From: DATEKX01 sp963726785 | GTDB taxonomy: Bacteria > Acidobacteriota > Blastocatellia > UBA7656 | Assembly (NCBI GenBank): GCA_963726785.1 | Contig: CAVSDJ010000009.1 | Span: forward strand, 868,001 to 932,000 | Direction of reading: 5' to 3' | Length of the DNA stretch: 64,000 bases | Shown here: positions 54,352 through 64,000 of the stretch, in pieces | How positions within the stretch are numbered: position 1 is the stretch's first letter | Layout of the letters: each line of letters opens with the position of its first letter | Position numbers and translations under genes: made by a program | The notes under the pieces: generated by a model | What the model was told of the DNA's origin: nothing | The model's input: the letters and a program-made list of their open reading frames with translations, nothing else | The model's database searches: none

Positions 54352-54515
54352 CAGGGCACCTGGGTAGGGCATCAGTCTCAGGCGCAGAGTGCCGCGGCTT
54401 TCGCACCGCGGCAGCCACAGACCCCTTTCAAGGAGTCTGCGCAAGGGTATAGCTCTGTCTGCCCGGCCCATGTTCTGAAGGGTTGATTCCCGGATCATAG
54501 CCTCACGGTGCCCTG
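54352..54515. ncRNA. Candidate structured RNA closed by a long-range stem
   Basis: CAGGGCACC (54352-54360) pairs with GGTGCCCTG at 54507-54515, closing a domain of about 160 bases. Inside are TGCCGCGG...CCGCGGCA (hairpin), GCGCAGA with TCTGCGC enclosing it, and AGACCCC...GGAGTCT. The fold is possible on either strand. It lies between the double-HTH and dioxygenase genes, over a 261-base gap. No known class is recognised. It could be a leader element of the downstream operon half or a separate small RNA. Confidence 0.4.
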
Positions 54516-54608
54516 TTCCAGATAACAGCACAAAAAGTCGAGAGACTGACTGGCATCAAGGCCGGGAAGGGCTGCGCCTCCCGTTGCTTGGCCGAGGAGG
54601 TATTTACC

Positions 54609-55451
54609 ATGCGTTTTAGGGAGGAATTGCTGAAAGACTACGAGAAGGACGGCTACGTCTGTTTGCGTAATTATTTTTCGCGGGAAGAATTAGGACTGAT
54701 CAAGGCCCAGCTTCCTGAGTTGTTCGCAGAAGAATCGCCGAGGAGAGTGCTTGAAAGATCCAATGGCATAGTCCGGTCAGTTTATGGCTCGCACACTACT
54801 AACCCCGTGCTCAGCCGCCTGGTCCGCGACCCTCGGCTCGTGGAACCGGCCAGGCAAATGCTGGGAAGCGAGGTCTACGTCCATCAGTTCAAGATCAACG
54901 CAAAAGCCGCTTTCGGCGGCGACGTCTGGCAGTGGCACCAGGACTATATTTTTTGGCGCAACGAGGATGGCATGCGCGCGCCGCGCGTGCTCAGCGTGGC
55001 GATTTTCCTGGACGAAGTGACGGAATTCAACGGGCCTCTGTTCCTGGTTCCGGGATCGCATTGCGAGGGAGTCATCGAAGTCCCTGCGCGCGATAAGCTA
55101 AGCGTAGATGAGGCGGCGAATCAGGCATATCGTCACGGCCCTTCGTGGATCAGTAATCTGACGGCTGATCTCAAGTATTCCATTGATCTCGACAAGATGG
55201 CCGAGTTGATTGACCGGCGCGGCATCGTCGCCCCGAAAGGCGAAGCCGGGCTGAGCTTGTTCTTTCACGGAAACATAGTTCACGGTTCAGCCAACAACAT
55301 CAGCCCTTACAGTCGAATGGTTGTTCTCATCACCTACAACAGCGTGGACAACGTTCCCATCCCCCGCACCGAGAAGGTGCGCCCTGAATTCCTCGCAGCC
55401 AGAGATAACACGGCGCTGGTGCCTCTCTCTAGCCGAACCCTTTTTGAATAA
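54609..55451 (+). CDS. PhyH-family 2-oxoglutarate/Fe(II) dioxygenase
   Basis: 280 residues from the ATG at 54609, preceded by GAGGAGG. The metal facial triad starts with His-X-Asp in WQWHQDYIFW and ends with His in NIVHGSANN. An arginine (PYSRM) follows for 2-oxoglutarate binding. Other landmarks are KDYEKDGYVCLRNYFSREE and PLFLVPGSH. The presence of Asp (not Ala/Gly) after the first His argues for hydroxylation rather than halogenation. It likely hydroxylates an amino acid or NRPS-bound residue of the cluster product. Confidence 0.82.
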   Translation: MRFREELLKDYEKDGYVCLRNYFSREELGLIKAQLPELFAEESPRRVLERSNGIVRSVYGSHTTNPVLSRLVRDPRLVEPARQMLGSEVYVHQFKINAKAAFGGDVWQWHQDYIFWRNEDGMRAPRVLSVAIFLDEVTEFNGPLFLVPGSHCEGVIEVPARDKLSVDEAANQAYRHGPSWISNLTADLKYSIDLDKMAELIDRRGIVAPKGEAGLSLFFHGNIVHGSANNISPYSRMVVLITYNSVDNVPIPRTEKVRPEFLAARDNTALVPLSSRTLFE

Positions 55452-55496
55452 TCGGCGCGTTCCAGCTAACGCACAACCTGATCTAGGAGATGAATC

Positions 55497-57912
55497 ATGA
55501 TCAATTCTATTGTATTTTCTGCGCTTTGCTTTTGTTTAGCGATGTCACCCTTCCGCCCTCAGTCCATGGGATCGCTATCGTCAATCGGAGGGAGTGTCGT
55601 TGATGCACATGGTGATGGCATCGAGGCTGTGAAAGTGACATTGGGCATGTTGCCGAACGGACCGATAGTCACCAAGTACACTGATGGCAGCGGTTCATTT
55701 GTCTTTTCAGACTTGAGGGCGGGCAACTATCACGTCTCTGTGTCAAAGACGGGGTTTGCTGAAGACAGCCGCGATATTAGTTTGAAGGATAACGAAAAGA
55801 ACGAGTTCACTATGTCGCTAAAGCCCGGCGGGATTCGCGACTCGATAACTGTCTTAGGCGGAGATGAACGGCTGGATGTATTCAACGGGCTTGGTCGTAT
55901 GGGGGAGATTTCCGGTCTCGCAATCTATGCTGGAAAGAAAGAATGAAGTGCTCGTTCTCAGCGAGCTTAACGCGAACCTCGCGACCGGAAACACGCGCCA
56001 GGTCTTTGGCAAAGTCCCCGGAACGAACGTCTGGGAAAACGAGGGGTCCGGTTTACAGATAGGTGTTTCCAATCGCGGACTCGATCCCAATCGTTCGTGG
56101 GAGATGCATTCGCGGCAAAATGGATACGACATCACAGCCGACATATTCGGCTACCCGGAAGCATATTTCACGCCTCCGCTCGATGCCGTCGAGCGAATCG
56201 AAGTCGTGCGCGGCGCTTCCGCACTGCAATACGGAGCGCAGTTTGGCGGACTGGTCAATTATGTCTTGAAGGAAGCTCCGATCAATCGCAAATTCACTTT
56301 TACGACCGAACAGACGGGCGGCGCGAATGGGCTGTTCAACTCGCACAATCGAGCGGGCGGCACTATAGACAAGCTGTCTTATAACGGCTATTACCAGCAT
56401 CGCCAGGCCGATGGCTGGAGAGATAACTCCGGCTTCGATGCGAACACGGGTTTCGGCTCGGTCAGGTACGCAGCGACTCGCCGACTCAGCATCGGGTTTG
56501 AATTGACAAAAATGGCATACCTGCTTCAGATGGCAGGAGGGCTGACTGACGAATTGTTCAATGAGAACTCCCGCGCGTCGGTGCGGGATCGTAACTGGTT
56601 TTATCTTAACTGGCTCGTTCCGGCGCTGAAGATCAATTACGAAATTAACTCCTCCACGCAGTTGAGTCTGGATGCCTTTGGTTTGCGCGGGTCGCGCTAC
56701 TCTCTTTTCAACAGCAAGCCTGTCGCGCTTCCCAACGGAGAGTTGAATGTTGATAACCCCGACGACCCGCGAACTTTGTTCAGAGATCGCTTCCACAATC
56801 ACGGGCTTGAGGTGCGCTTGCTCAAGCAGTACAGGGCGTTTGGCGGCTTGAACTCTCTGGCGGCGGGATTCCGTTATTCCAACGGAAAGACGATCAGGCA
56901 ACAAGGGGTAGGCTTTCCCGGACGCGAAGCGAATTTCGATTGGTTCGTTTCAGAGGTAGACCGAAACCTGCACTTCCGCAACATAAACTTTGCTGGCTTT
57001 GCGGAGAATATCTTCCGCATAACGCAGAAGCTCAGCATCATTCCCGGCCTCCGCCTGGATTTCATAAACAGCTCAGGCACGGGAAGGCCGATAGTCGGCA
57101 CGCAGAAGAGGACTCGAACAATTCCTATGTTCGGTCTCGGAGCCTCGTATCAGGTCAGCGAGGCCACGAATCTCTACGGGAATATTTCTCAGGCCTATCG
57201 GGCTACGCTGTTCAACGATTTCTGGCGACCGGACCCGGCCATCATCATAGACCAGAATTTAAAGGACATGAAAGGATATGCCTTTGAATTCGGCTGGCGA
57301 GGAAGGCACAGCAATTGGTTGAACTTTGACGTAGGAGGTTTTTACCTCAAGTACGGCAACCGTCTTGGACTGCTCACTCGCAAGGACACGCAAGCTGCGA
57401 CCACTTCGACTTGGACGAATATCTCTGACAGCCGCAATATCGGCCTGGAGTCTTTTATTGAAGCGGATGTGCTGCGACTGGCGCGAATTCCCGGCGACAA
57501 AGGATCGCTTATGTTTTTCGCTTCCATAGCGGCGATAGACACTCGTTATCTGGGCGGCAGCGTTCTTGGCAACCGTGTCGAGTTTGCCCCGGAATCTATA
57601 GTTCGCACAGGGATGACCTACTCTCTATCGGGATTCTCGGCTACGGTGCAATACAGCCGCGTCGGCGATCAGTTCACGGATGCGTCCAATACATTGTTTA
57701 CAGTTGATGCGGTCCAGGGTTTGGTCCCTGCTTATCAAGTATGGGATTTTTCCGGCAGCTATCGCCTCCGAAAGCATTATGTCCTAAAAGGAGGTGCTAA
57801 CAATCTTGCCGACGCGCGTTATTTCACGCGGCGCGGGACGAGTTACCCCGGCCCCGGATTGATCCCTGCGGATGGCAGAAGCTTTTATTTCTCGGTCGGC
57901 TTTAACTACTGA
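55497..57912 (+). CDS. FecA-like TonB-dependent receptor with carboxypeptidase-regulatory-like domain, frameshifted
   Basis: About 800 residues when joined. A signal peptide leads into a CarboxypepD_reg-like domain (GGSVVDAHGDGIEAVKVTLG), then a plug (GKVPGTNVWENEGSGLQIGV, VERIEVVRGASALQYGAQFG), and a 22-strand barrel ending in YFSVGFNY. Frames join at about 55942: removal of one base in GGAAAGAAAGAATGAAG restores GKKNEVLVLSEL. These outer-membrane receptors import ferric complexes using TonB energy; the FecA-type plug suggests siderophore or iron-citrate uptake. Lying in the biosynthetic cluster, it may take up the cluster's own product. Confidence 0.82.
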
Positions 57913-57960
57913 ATGGCTCTGTGTCCGAAAGACCGTTGCTAACGAAAGTTATTTCCTACC

Positions 57961-59871
57961 ATGAAAAGCGAAGAAACTTTAATAGATGTTCTCGGGCAAA
58001 GGGCGCTTGAGCGCCCTGCTCAAGAGGCTTATACGTTTCTTGTGGATGGGGAGAGCGAAACGGCCACGCTGACCTTCGGGCAGTTGGATGCGCGAGCCCG
58101 AGCAATTGCGGCCCTTCTCAAATCAGTAGAGGCAGCCGGTGAAAACGTACTGGTGCTCTATCCTCATGGATTGGATTACATCAGCGCTTTCGTGGGCTGC
58201 CTTTACGCGCGCGCGGTGGCGGTCCCGGTTCCTCCGCCCCGCTTCAACCGCAAGATGGAACGATTGACAACAATCGCCGCTGATTCCTGCGCGCGCATTG
58301 CGTTGACCACGCGCTCGATTCTAGACAAGATCGAAACGTTGTCGGAGAATGCGCCCGAGCTTGGATCGTTACTGTGGCTGGCAACAGATGATATAGACAT
58401 ACAACAAGCGGATGGCTGGGAGCGCCCTTCAGTCAGCGGAAATACTCTCGCATTTCTTCAGTACACGTCCGGGTCAACGACAGCGCCCAGAGGCGTGATG
58501 GTCACACACGAAAACCTGCTCCGCAACGAAAAGCTGATTCAGCAATCTTTCAACCAGACAGATCAATCCGTCATTTTCAGTTGGCTTCCTCTGTACCACG
58601 ACATGGGTTTGATCGGCGGGGTGCTGCAACCGCTTTATCTGGGCGCGAGATGCATCCTGATGTCGCCTTTCGCTTTCCTGCAGCGCCCACTGCGATGGCT
58701 ACAGGCCATCTCGCATTACCGTGTCACGACCAGCGGCGGGCCTGATTTCGCTTATGATCTCTGCGCGCGCAAAGCCGCCGAACAGGACTGCTCCGGCCTG
58801 GACTTGAGCAGTTGGACAGTCGCCTTTAATGGTTCTGAGCCGATCCGCCCGGAGACTATAGATAAGTTCACGGAAGCCTTCAGGGGGTCGGGCTTCAGGC
58901 GCGAATCGTTCTTCCCCTGTTACGGGCTAGCGGAGGCGACGCTCCTGGTTTCGGGCGGCGGCACAGCGTCTCAGCCACTGGTCAAATCGGTTCAGGCCGA
59001 GGCTCTCAAGAGCCATCGCATCGTTGATATGGATGCAGGCCAGCCGGATTGCCGTTCATTGGTTTCCAGCGGGCGCATCGGGTCAAGCAACAAAGTGGTC
59101 ATCGCCGACCCGGACTCGTTGACCCTGTGCCCGCAAGATCGTGTTGGAGAGATATGGGTTTGTGGGCCGTCGATCACGAAGGGCTATTACAACCGCCCGC
59201 AAGAAACCAGGCAGACCTTTCAAGCCTATTTAGCAGACGCCGCCCAAGGGCCTTTCCTGCGCACAGGGGATTTGGGGTTCATCAGAGACGGCGCGCTATT
59301 TGTCACGGGCCGACTCAAAGACCTGATGATCATCAGGGGCCAGAACTACTACCCGCAAGATGTCGAAGCGACCATCCAGCGAAACTCTTTCGTGCTACGC
59401 CAGAACTGCGGAGCCGCCTTCTCAATCGAGGTAAACGGACAGGAGCGGCTGGTAATTGTCCAGGAGGTAGAGACCCGACGCGAGCAGAATCTCGATGAAG
59501 TCATCGCGCTCATTCGCCAGTCGGTGGCCGAAGATCATCAGTTACCGCCCTACGCCATCACCCTCATCAAGACAGGCAGCCTGCCCCGAACATCGAGCGG
59601 GAAGGTTCGACGCCAAACTTGCCGCGCTCAGTTTTTGGACGGCCAGCTCAAGGTTCTCGCAGAGTGGCGCGAACCCGCAATACAAACGAGCCGGGACCGA
59701 ACTCCCGTTTGGGACGCTTCGCTCGGCAATGTCGAAGCGGCTGAAAAATGGCTGACCTCTTTTCTCGCGGCGAAGCTCGGTCTGGAAGCGAGCGAGATCG
59801 AACTCGATCAGCCTATCTTCAGGATACGGGTTAGATTCGCTGTCGGCCCTCGATCTTACACACCACCTTGA
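57961..59871 (+). CDS. Fatty-acyl-AMP ligase (FAAL), loading unit of the NRPS
   Basis: 636 residues of which ~610 are in the native frame. Signature blocks are LQYTSGSTTAPRGVMVTHEN, LPLYHDMGLIGGVLQPLYLG and GRLKDLMIIRGQNYYPQDVEAT (FAAL-type; NYYPQD marks this family). The conserved lysine is in TSSGKVRR. It adenylates a fatty acid and transfers it to the following carrier domain, starting lipopeptide assembly. Near 59824 one base breaks the frame, giving FRIRVRFAVGPRSYTPP and a stop at 59871, whereas the alternative frame reads YGLDSLSAL in the carrier. FAAL and NRPS are thus probably one polypeptide. Confidence 0.88.
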   Translation: MKSEETLIDVLGQRALERPAQEAYTFLVDGESETATLTFGQLDARARAIAALLKSVEAAGENVLVLYPHGLDYISAFVGCLYARAVAVPVPPPRFNRKMERLTTIAADSCARIALTTRSILDKIETLSENAPELGSLLWLATDDIDIQQADGWERPSVSGNTLAFLQYTSGSTTAPRGVMVTHENLLRNEKLIQQSFNQTDQSVIFSWLPLYHDMGLIGGVLQPLYLGARCILMSPFAFLQRPLRWLQAISHYRVTTSGGPDFAYDLCARKAAEQDCSGLDLSSWTVAFNGSEPIRPETIDKFTEAFRGSGFRRESFFPCYGLAEATLLVSGGGTASQPLVKSVQAEALKSHRIVDMDAGQPDCRSLVSSGRIGSSNKVVIADPDSLTLCPQDRVGEIWVCGPSITKGYYNRPQETRQTFQAYLADAAQGPFLRTGDLGFIRDGALFVTGRLKDLMIIRGQNYYPQDVEATIQRNSFVLRQNCGAAFSIEVNGQERLVIVQEVETRREQNLDEVIALIRQSVAEDHQLPPYAITLIKTGSLPRTSSGKVRRQTCRAQFLDGQLKVLAEWREPAIQTSRDRTPVWDASLGNVEAAEKWLTSFLAAKLGLEASEIELDQPIFRIRVRFAVGPRSYTPP

Positions 59872-62800
59872 AAACAGTCTTGGGGTTCATCTGCCACTGA
59901 CGGCGTTATTCCAGAGCGCCAGCTTGAGCGAGCTTGCAAAACTGGTGTCCGAGCATCTCAACGAGCCTCCAAGCCTCGACACAGTTGTAGCGAAAGGCGC
60001 GACAGAGTTCGGGCTTTCAAGCGGGCAGCAGGCTCTCTATTTTCTTCACAAGCTTGCGCCGGATGCTCCGGCATACAATCTCGCCTCTCTGGGGAAGATC
60101 AGTCACGGGCTAGATATAGCCGCGCTCGAAAGGGCGTTTCAAAAACTGATTGATCGCCATCCCGCCCTGCGAACTAATTTCATTCCAACCTCGATGGGTC
60201 CGGTTCAAAGAATCAAAGCCCGCCAGCAAGCCTGCTTCTCAGGCGTCGATGCTACCACCTGGACCGAAGAGCATTTGAACGATCTGATCACGAAGGAAGC
60301 CCGCCACAGCTTCGACCTGGAAGAAGACAGCCTCTTGCGAATCATCGTCTATGAGAGGCGTAAAGAGTCCTGGCTTTTGCTGGTGATGCATCACCTGATT
60401 ATTGATCTCTGGTCGCTGGGCCTGCTCGTTAAGGAGCTTGGCATCTTCTACTCGGCGGAGGCCGCAGGCACGGGCGCGGAACTGCCCCCGCCTGCATTCG
60501 ATTACAGCGACTTTGTTCAATGGCAAGAGGAGATGCTGGCCAGCCCGGAAGGTGATCGCTTGTTGCGATACTGGAAGGAGAAGCTGAGCGGAGAACTGCC
60601 GGTGCTTGAGCTTCCGGCAGACAGGCTTCGCCCGCCTATCCAGACCTATGCCGGTGACCGCGAGAGCTTCAAACTATCCAGAGAATCGGTTGACGGGCTG
60701 GCTCGATTATGCCGGATGAGCGGGACGACATTATTCACCTCACTGGCCGCCGCCTTCCAGGCATTTCTTCATCGTTATACAGGGCAAGATGACATTCTGT
60801 TGGGGGCGCTCACGAACTGGAGAGGCCAGGCAAGATTCTCAGAGGTGGTCGGCTATTTTGTAAACCCCGTCGCGCTGCGGGGCGACTTTTCTGATGAGCC
60901 GAGCTTCAACTCCATATTGTCGAGGACGCGGGCAACCGTGCTTGAGGCATTCGATCATCAAGCTTACCCCTTTCCACTGCTTGTTCAGAAGCTGCCCCAG
61001 GCGCACGATGCCAGCCGCCCTCCGCTGATACGGGCCATGATGATCTACCAGTCGGCCCACCTGCCCGGTCAAGAAGCGCTCACTCGCTTTGCGGTTGGGG
61101 AGGCGGGCGCAAAGCTGAAGATTGGAGAGATCGAAGTCGAATCCCTCGACTTGAATATTGGTACGACTCAATTTGATCTGACGCTCAAGCTGGGCGCGAC
61201 CGAAACGAGCGTCAGCGGCGCGCTCGAATACAACCGAGACCTGTTTGATGCCTCGACCATTCGGCGGATGGTCGATCATAGCCAGAACATGATCGAGCAA
61301 GCCTTGCGAGACCCGAACCGGCCTATATCGGATTTGCCGATGATGCGCGAAAGCGAGCGGCGTCAACTCCTGGTCGAATGGAACCGGACGCACATGGTTT
61401 TCCCCGCAGAGCAATGCATCCACCATCAGATCGAGGAGCAGGTGATGGCAACACCAGACGCTGTCGCTGTCAGCTTTGAAGACGAACAGGTCACTTATGA
61501 CTGTCTGAACCGAAGAGCCAACCATCTGGCTCATCACCTGAGAAAACTTGGCGTCGGACCCGAAGCTCGCGTCGGTATTTGCGTGGACCGGTCGGCAGAG
61601 ATGATGATCGGCCTGCTCGGAATCCTAAAATCCGGCGGGGCTTATGTGCCTCTCGATCCCGGCTTCCCCCGCGAGCGATTGTCCCTGATGATCAGCGATT
61701 CGGGGCTTTGGGCCATCGTCACCTGTCACAGCATGATCGAGACTCTTCCGAGCGGCACAGGCCACCTTTTTTGTCTCGACACAGATCGTGACAGGCTGGA
61801 GCAGGAAAGCGCCGAAAATCCGTCGAGTGTGATGTGGTCCGAGAATCTGGCGTATGTCATTTATACTTCCGGCTCGACAGGCCGTCCCAAAGGCGTGATG
61901 GTGACCCATCGCAACGTGGTCAATTTCTTTGAGGCTATGGACCATCAGTTGGGAAGCCAGTCGCAGGGCCGATGGCTGGCCGTCACGAGCATCTCTTTTG
62001 ACATCTCGGTTCTGGAACTGTTTTGGACCCTTTCGCGCGGTTTTCATCTGGTGATTCAGGGAGACCATGATTACGCTCAGCGCCACTCGACTCCGCATCG
62101 GGAAAGGTCGGAGAGCAAGACAGAGTTCAGCCTGTTTTATTTTGCAAGCGATGATCGAGAAGTTGCCGACGATAGATACAGGCTGCTTTTTGAGGGGGCG
62201 AAATTTGCTGACCGGCATGGTTTTTCAGCGGTCTGGACTCCTGAGCGGCACTTCCACCCCTTCGGCGGCCTCTACCCCAACCCCTCCGTGACCGGAGCCG
62301 CCATCGCCGCGATCACACAAAGAGTGAAGATTCGAGCCGGAAGCGTCGTGCTGCCGTTACACCATCCGCTGCGGGTTGCCGAGGAATGGTCGGTCGTAGA
62401 TAACATCTCGAAAGGAAGGGTGGGCATCTCGGTCGCTTCGGGTTGGCACGCAGATGATTTCATCCTGACCCCGCAAAGTTATGCGGATCGCAAAGAACTG
62501 ATGCTCCGCAATCTGGAGATCATTCTAAAGCTCTGGCGGGGAGAGTCTGTCTCGTTTAAGGGTGGCGCAGGGAATGAAGTCGAAGCGAAAATCTTTCCCC
62601 GGCCCGTGCAGCGCGAACTGCCAATCTGGGTGACAGCGGCGGGCACACCGGAAACCTTTCAAATCGCTGGCGAGATCGGCGCAGGTCTCTTGACACACTT
62701 GCTGGGGCAGAGCCTCGAAGAGTTGGCCGACAAGATTTCGATTTATCGTCACGCATGGCGAGAGCATGGTCACGGCCCCGGAACCGGTCACGTCACCTTG

Positions 62801-64000
62801 ATGGTCCACACTTTCATCGGCGCTGACCTCGACGAGGTTCGAGCAAAGGTCAGAGAACCCTTCTGCTCTTACCTGAAGAGTTCTTACGGATTGATCAAGA
62901 ACCTGGCGCGAAGTCTTGGCAGGGACATGGAATCGGACAACTTCACACAGGAAGACATGGATGCGCTGCTCTCGCACGCCTTCGACAGGTATTTTCAGAC
63001 CAGCGGTTTGATGGGCACCTTGAGCACTTGCATGGAGATGGTCGAGCGAATCAAGGCGACCGGCGTTGACGAATTGGCCTGCCTCATAGATTTCGGCGTG
63101 GAGACCGATGCGGTGCTACACAGCCTTCAATACCTTGAGAAGTTGAAGAGGCAGGTAGATGAAACGGAGGCGGTCGTTGTTGAGGACTATTCGATCCTGA
63201 CGCAGATCAAGAGGCTGGGTATCACACATCTCCAATGCACTCCCTCGATGGCGAGGATGCTGGCTTACGAGCCTGAAGCGTTCAGCGGTCTGCCAAGCCT
63301 TGAGAAGCTCTTGCTCGGGGGCGAGGCGCTGCCCCTTCCGCTTGCGCAGGAACTCGGAAAATCAGCGGGCGGAGACCTGCGCAATATGTACGGCCCCACG
63401 GAAACAACCGTCTGGTCTCTCACAGACCCTGTAGAGAGAGATGCTCCGAAGATCACGATAGGGCGTCCCATCGGAAACACGCAGGTTTACATTTTGGATC
63501 GCAAGCTTGAGCCGTCGCCCATCAACCTCACAGGAGGCCTTCACATCGGCGGTGAAGGAGTGGCTCGCGGCTATGCAAATTTGCCCGGCCTGACGGCAGA
63601 GAGATTCGTTCCCGATCCCTTCAGCGGCGGGGCCGGATTGCGACTCTATAACACGGGGGACGTGGCGCGTTACCTGCCCGGCGGGAAGATCGAGTTTGTG
63701 GGCAGACCCGATCAACAGGTGAAGCTGCGTGGCCATAGGATCGAGCTTGGAGAAATCGAAGCCACGCTCGAACAACATCTCGCCATACGTCAGACGGCAG
63801 TGCTGCTGCAGGAAGATTCGCGGGGAGATCAACGGCTGGTGGCTTACGTCGTCAGCGACCTGGACGGCTCATTCAACATCGCCGAAGTCAGGGATTTTCT
63901 GAAGAACCACCTCCCGGAATACATGATTCCTGCCGTCTGGGTCAAGCTGGACGCTATGCCATTAACCCCCAACGGAAAGATCTATCGCCAGGGGTTGCCC
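59825..64000 (+). CDS. NRPS: ACP - condensation - adenylation interrupted by luciferase-like monooxygenase (partial)
   Basis: Open to the right edge in one frame. A carrier domain begins at 59825 (YGLDSLSALDL; Ser codon at 59837). A condensation domain follows with HHLIIDLWSL (HHxxxD) at about 60388-60405. An adenylation domain starts near 61420: YTSGSTGRPKGVMVTH, then motif A4 FDISVLELF at 61997. From about 62115 to 63150 a MupA/Atu3671-type FMN monooxygenase is inserted (FAVWTPERHFHPFGG region; SGWHADDF). The A domain resumes with NMYGPTETTVW (A5), GDVARYLPGGKIEFVGR and GKIYRQGLP at the edge. My specificity-code reading is D-I-L-Q-L-G-M-V-W(K), close to the known glycine code. Expected next: a PCP, off the edge. 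Confidence 0.85.

Noticed and set aside
54352..54515. Identification of the structured region as 6S, SRP or RNase P RNA
   Set aside because: None of the conserved sequence blocks of those RNAs could be matched on either strand.

Overview
The window most likely comes from an Acidobacteriota genome, probably class Blastocatellia. That placement is an inference from gene content: three ADOP-type MacB-like permeases, two with their own PadR regulators; secreted Tat-dependent Gfo/Idh/MocA, sugar-isomerase and DUF6807 proteins; and a moderately GC-rich sequence with heavy use of CGC/GCG codons. No rRNA or tRNA gene was recognised.

Layout. 1-3280 (minus): an ethanolamine catabolic unit, with a permease and an EutB that runs into an out-of-frame EutC domain. 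3572-4138: an exported dual-specificity-type phosphatase. 4266-12211: a CusRS-like two-component system and a heavy-metal RND efflux operon (cusCBA-like) broken by many single-base frameshifts. 12584-13386: a stress protein and a 54-aa lipoprotein. 13573-22545: two head-to-head PadR/ADOP permease cassettes and a third permease. 22606-25030: a divergent QueA paralogue overlapping an SDR, with a divergent XRE-cupin regulator. 25140-33114: exported proteins and a carbohydrate-oxidation locus (LarA-like, DUF6807, Gfo/Idh, two xylose-isomerase-like TIM barrels). This region has a perfect 170-bp direct repeat of the larA 3' end flanking a secreted kinase-like gene. 33190-38284: an enoyl-CoA hydratase, a CMP-Kdo-synthetase/dehydrogenase/glycan gene set and an APH(6)-like kinase. 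38810-43258: an ECF sigma factor, an anti-sigma/TPR membrane protein and a 973-aa TPR-CHAT protease.

From about 43.8 kb to the right edge lies a nonribosomal peptide biosynthetic cluster that continues past the window. It opens with a NusG/LoaP-like antiterminator. Next come an ornithine-carbamoyltransferase homologue, a membrane M28 peptidase, SbnA and SbnB (L-2,3-diaminopropionate synthesis), a type II thioesterase, HtpG, an MbtH protein with an unknown C-terminal domain, an ankyrin protein, a double-HTH protein, a structured-RNA candidate, a PhyH dioxygenase, a FecA-like TonB receptor, a fatty-acyl-AMP ligase and the start of a large NRPS. The first NRPS module reads ACP-C-A, and its A domain is interrupted between motifs A4 and A5 by a MupA/Atu3671-type luciferase-like monooxygenase. 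The substrate code I read (D-I-L-Q-L-G-M-V-W) is close to the glycine code. The cluster plausibly makes an N-acylated peptide containing diaminopropionate or ureidoalanine, possibly an iron chelator given the TonB receptor.

Quality caution. At least nine otherwise recognisable genes carry frame disruptions, each explained by a one-base indel, with about a dozen crowded into the cusA-like gene. Consensus errors may explain many or all of these, so calls of pseudogene should be read with that in mind.
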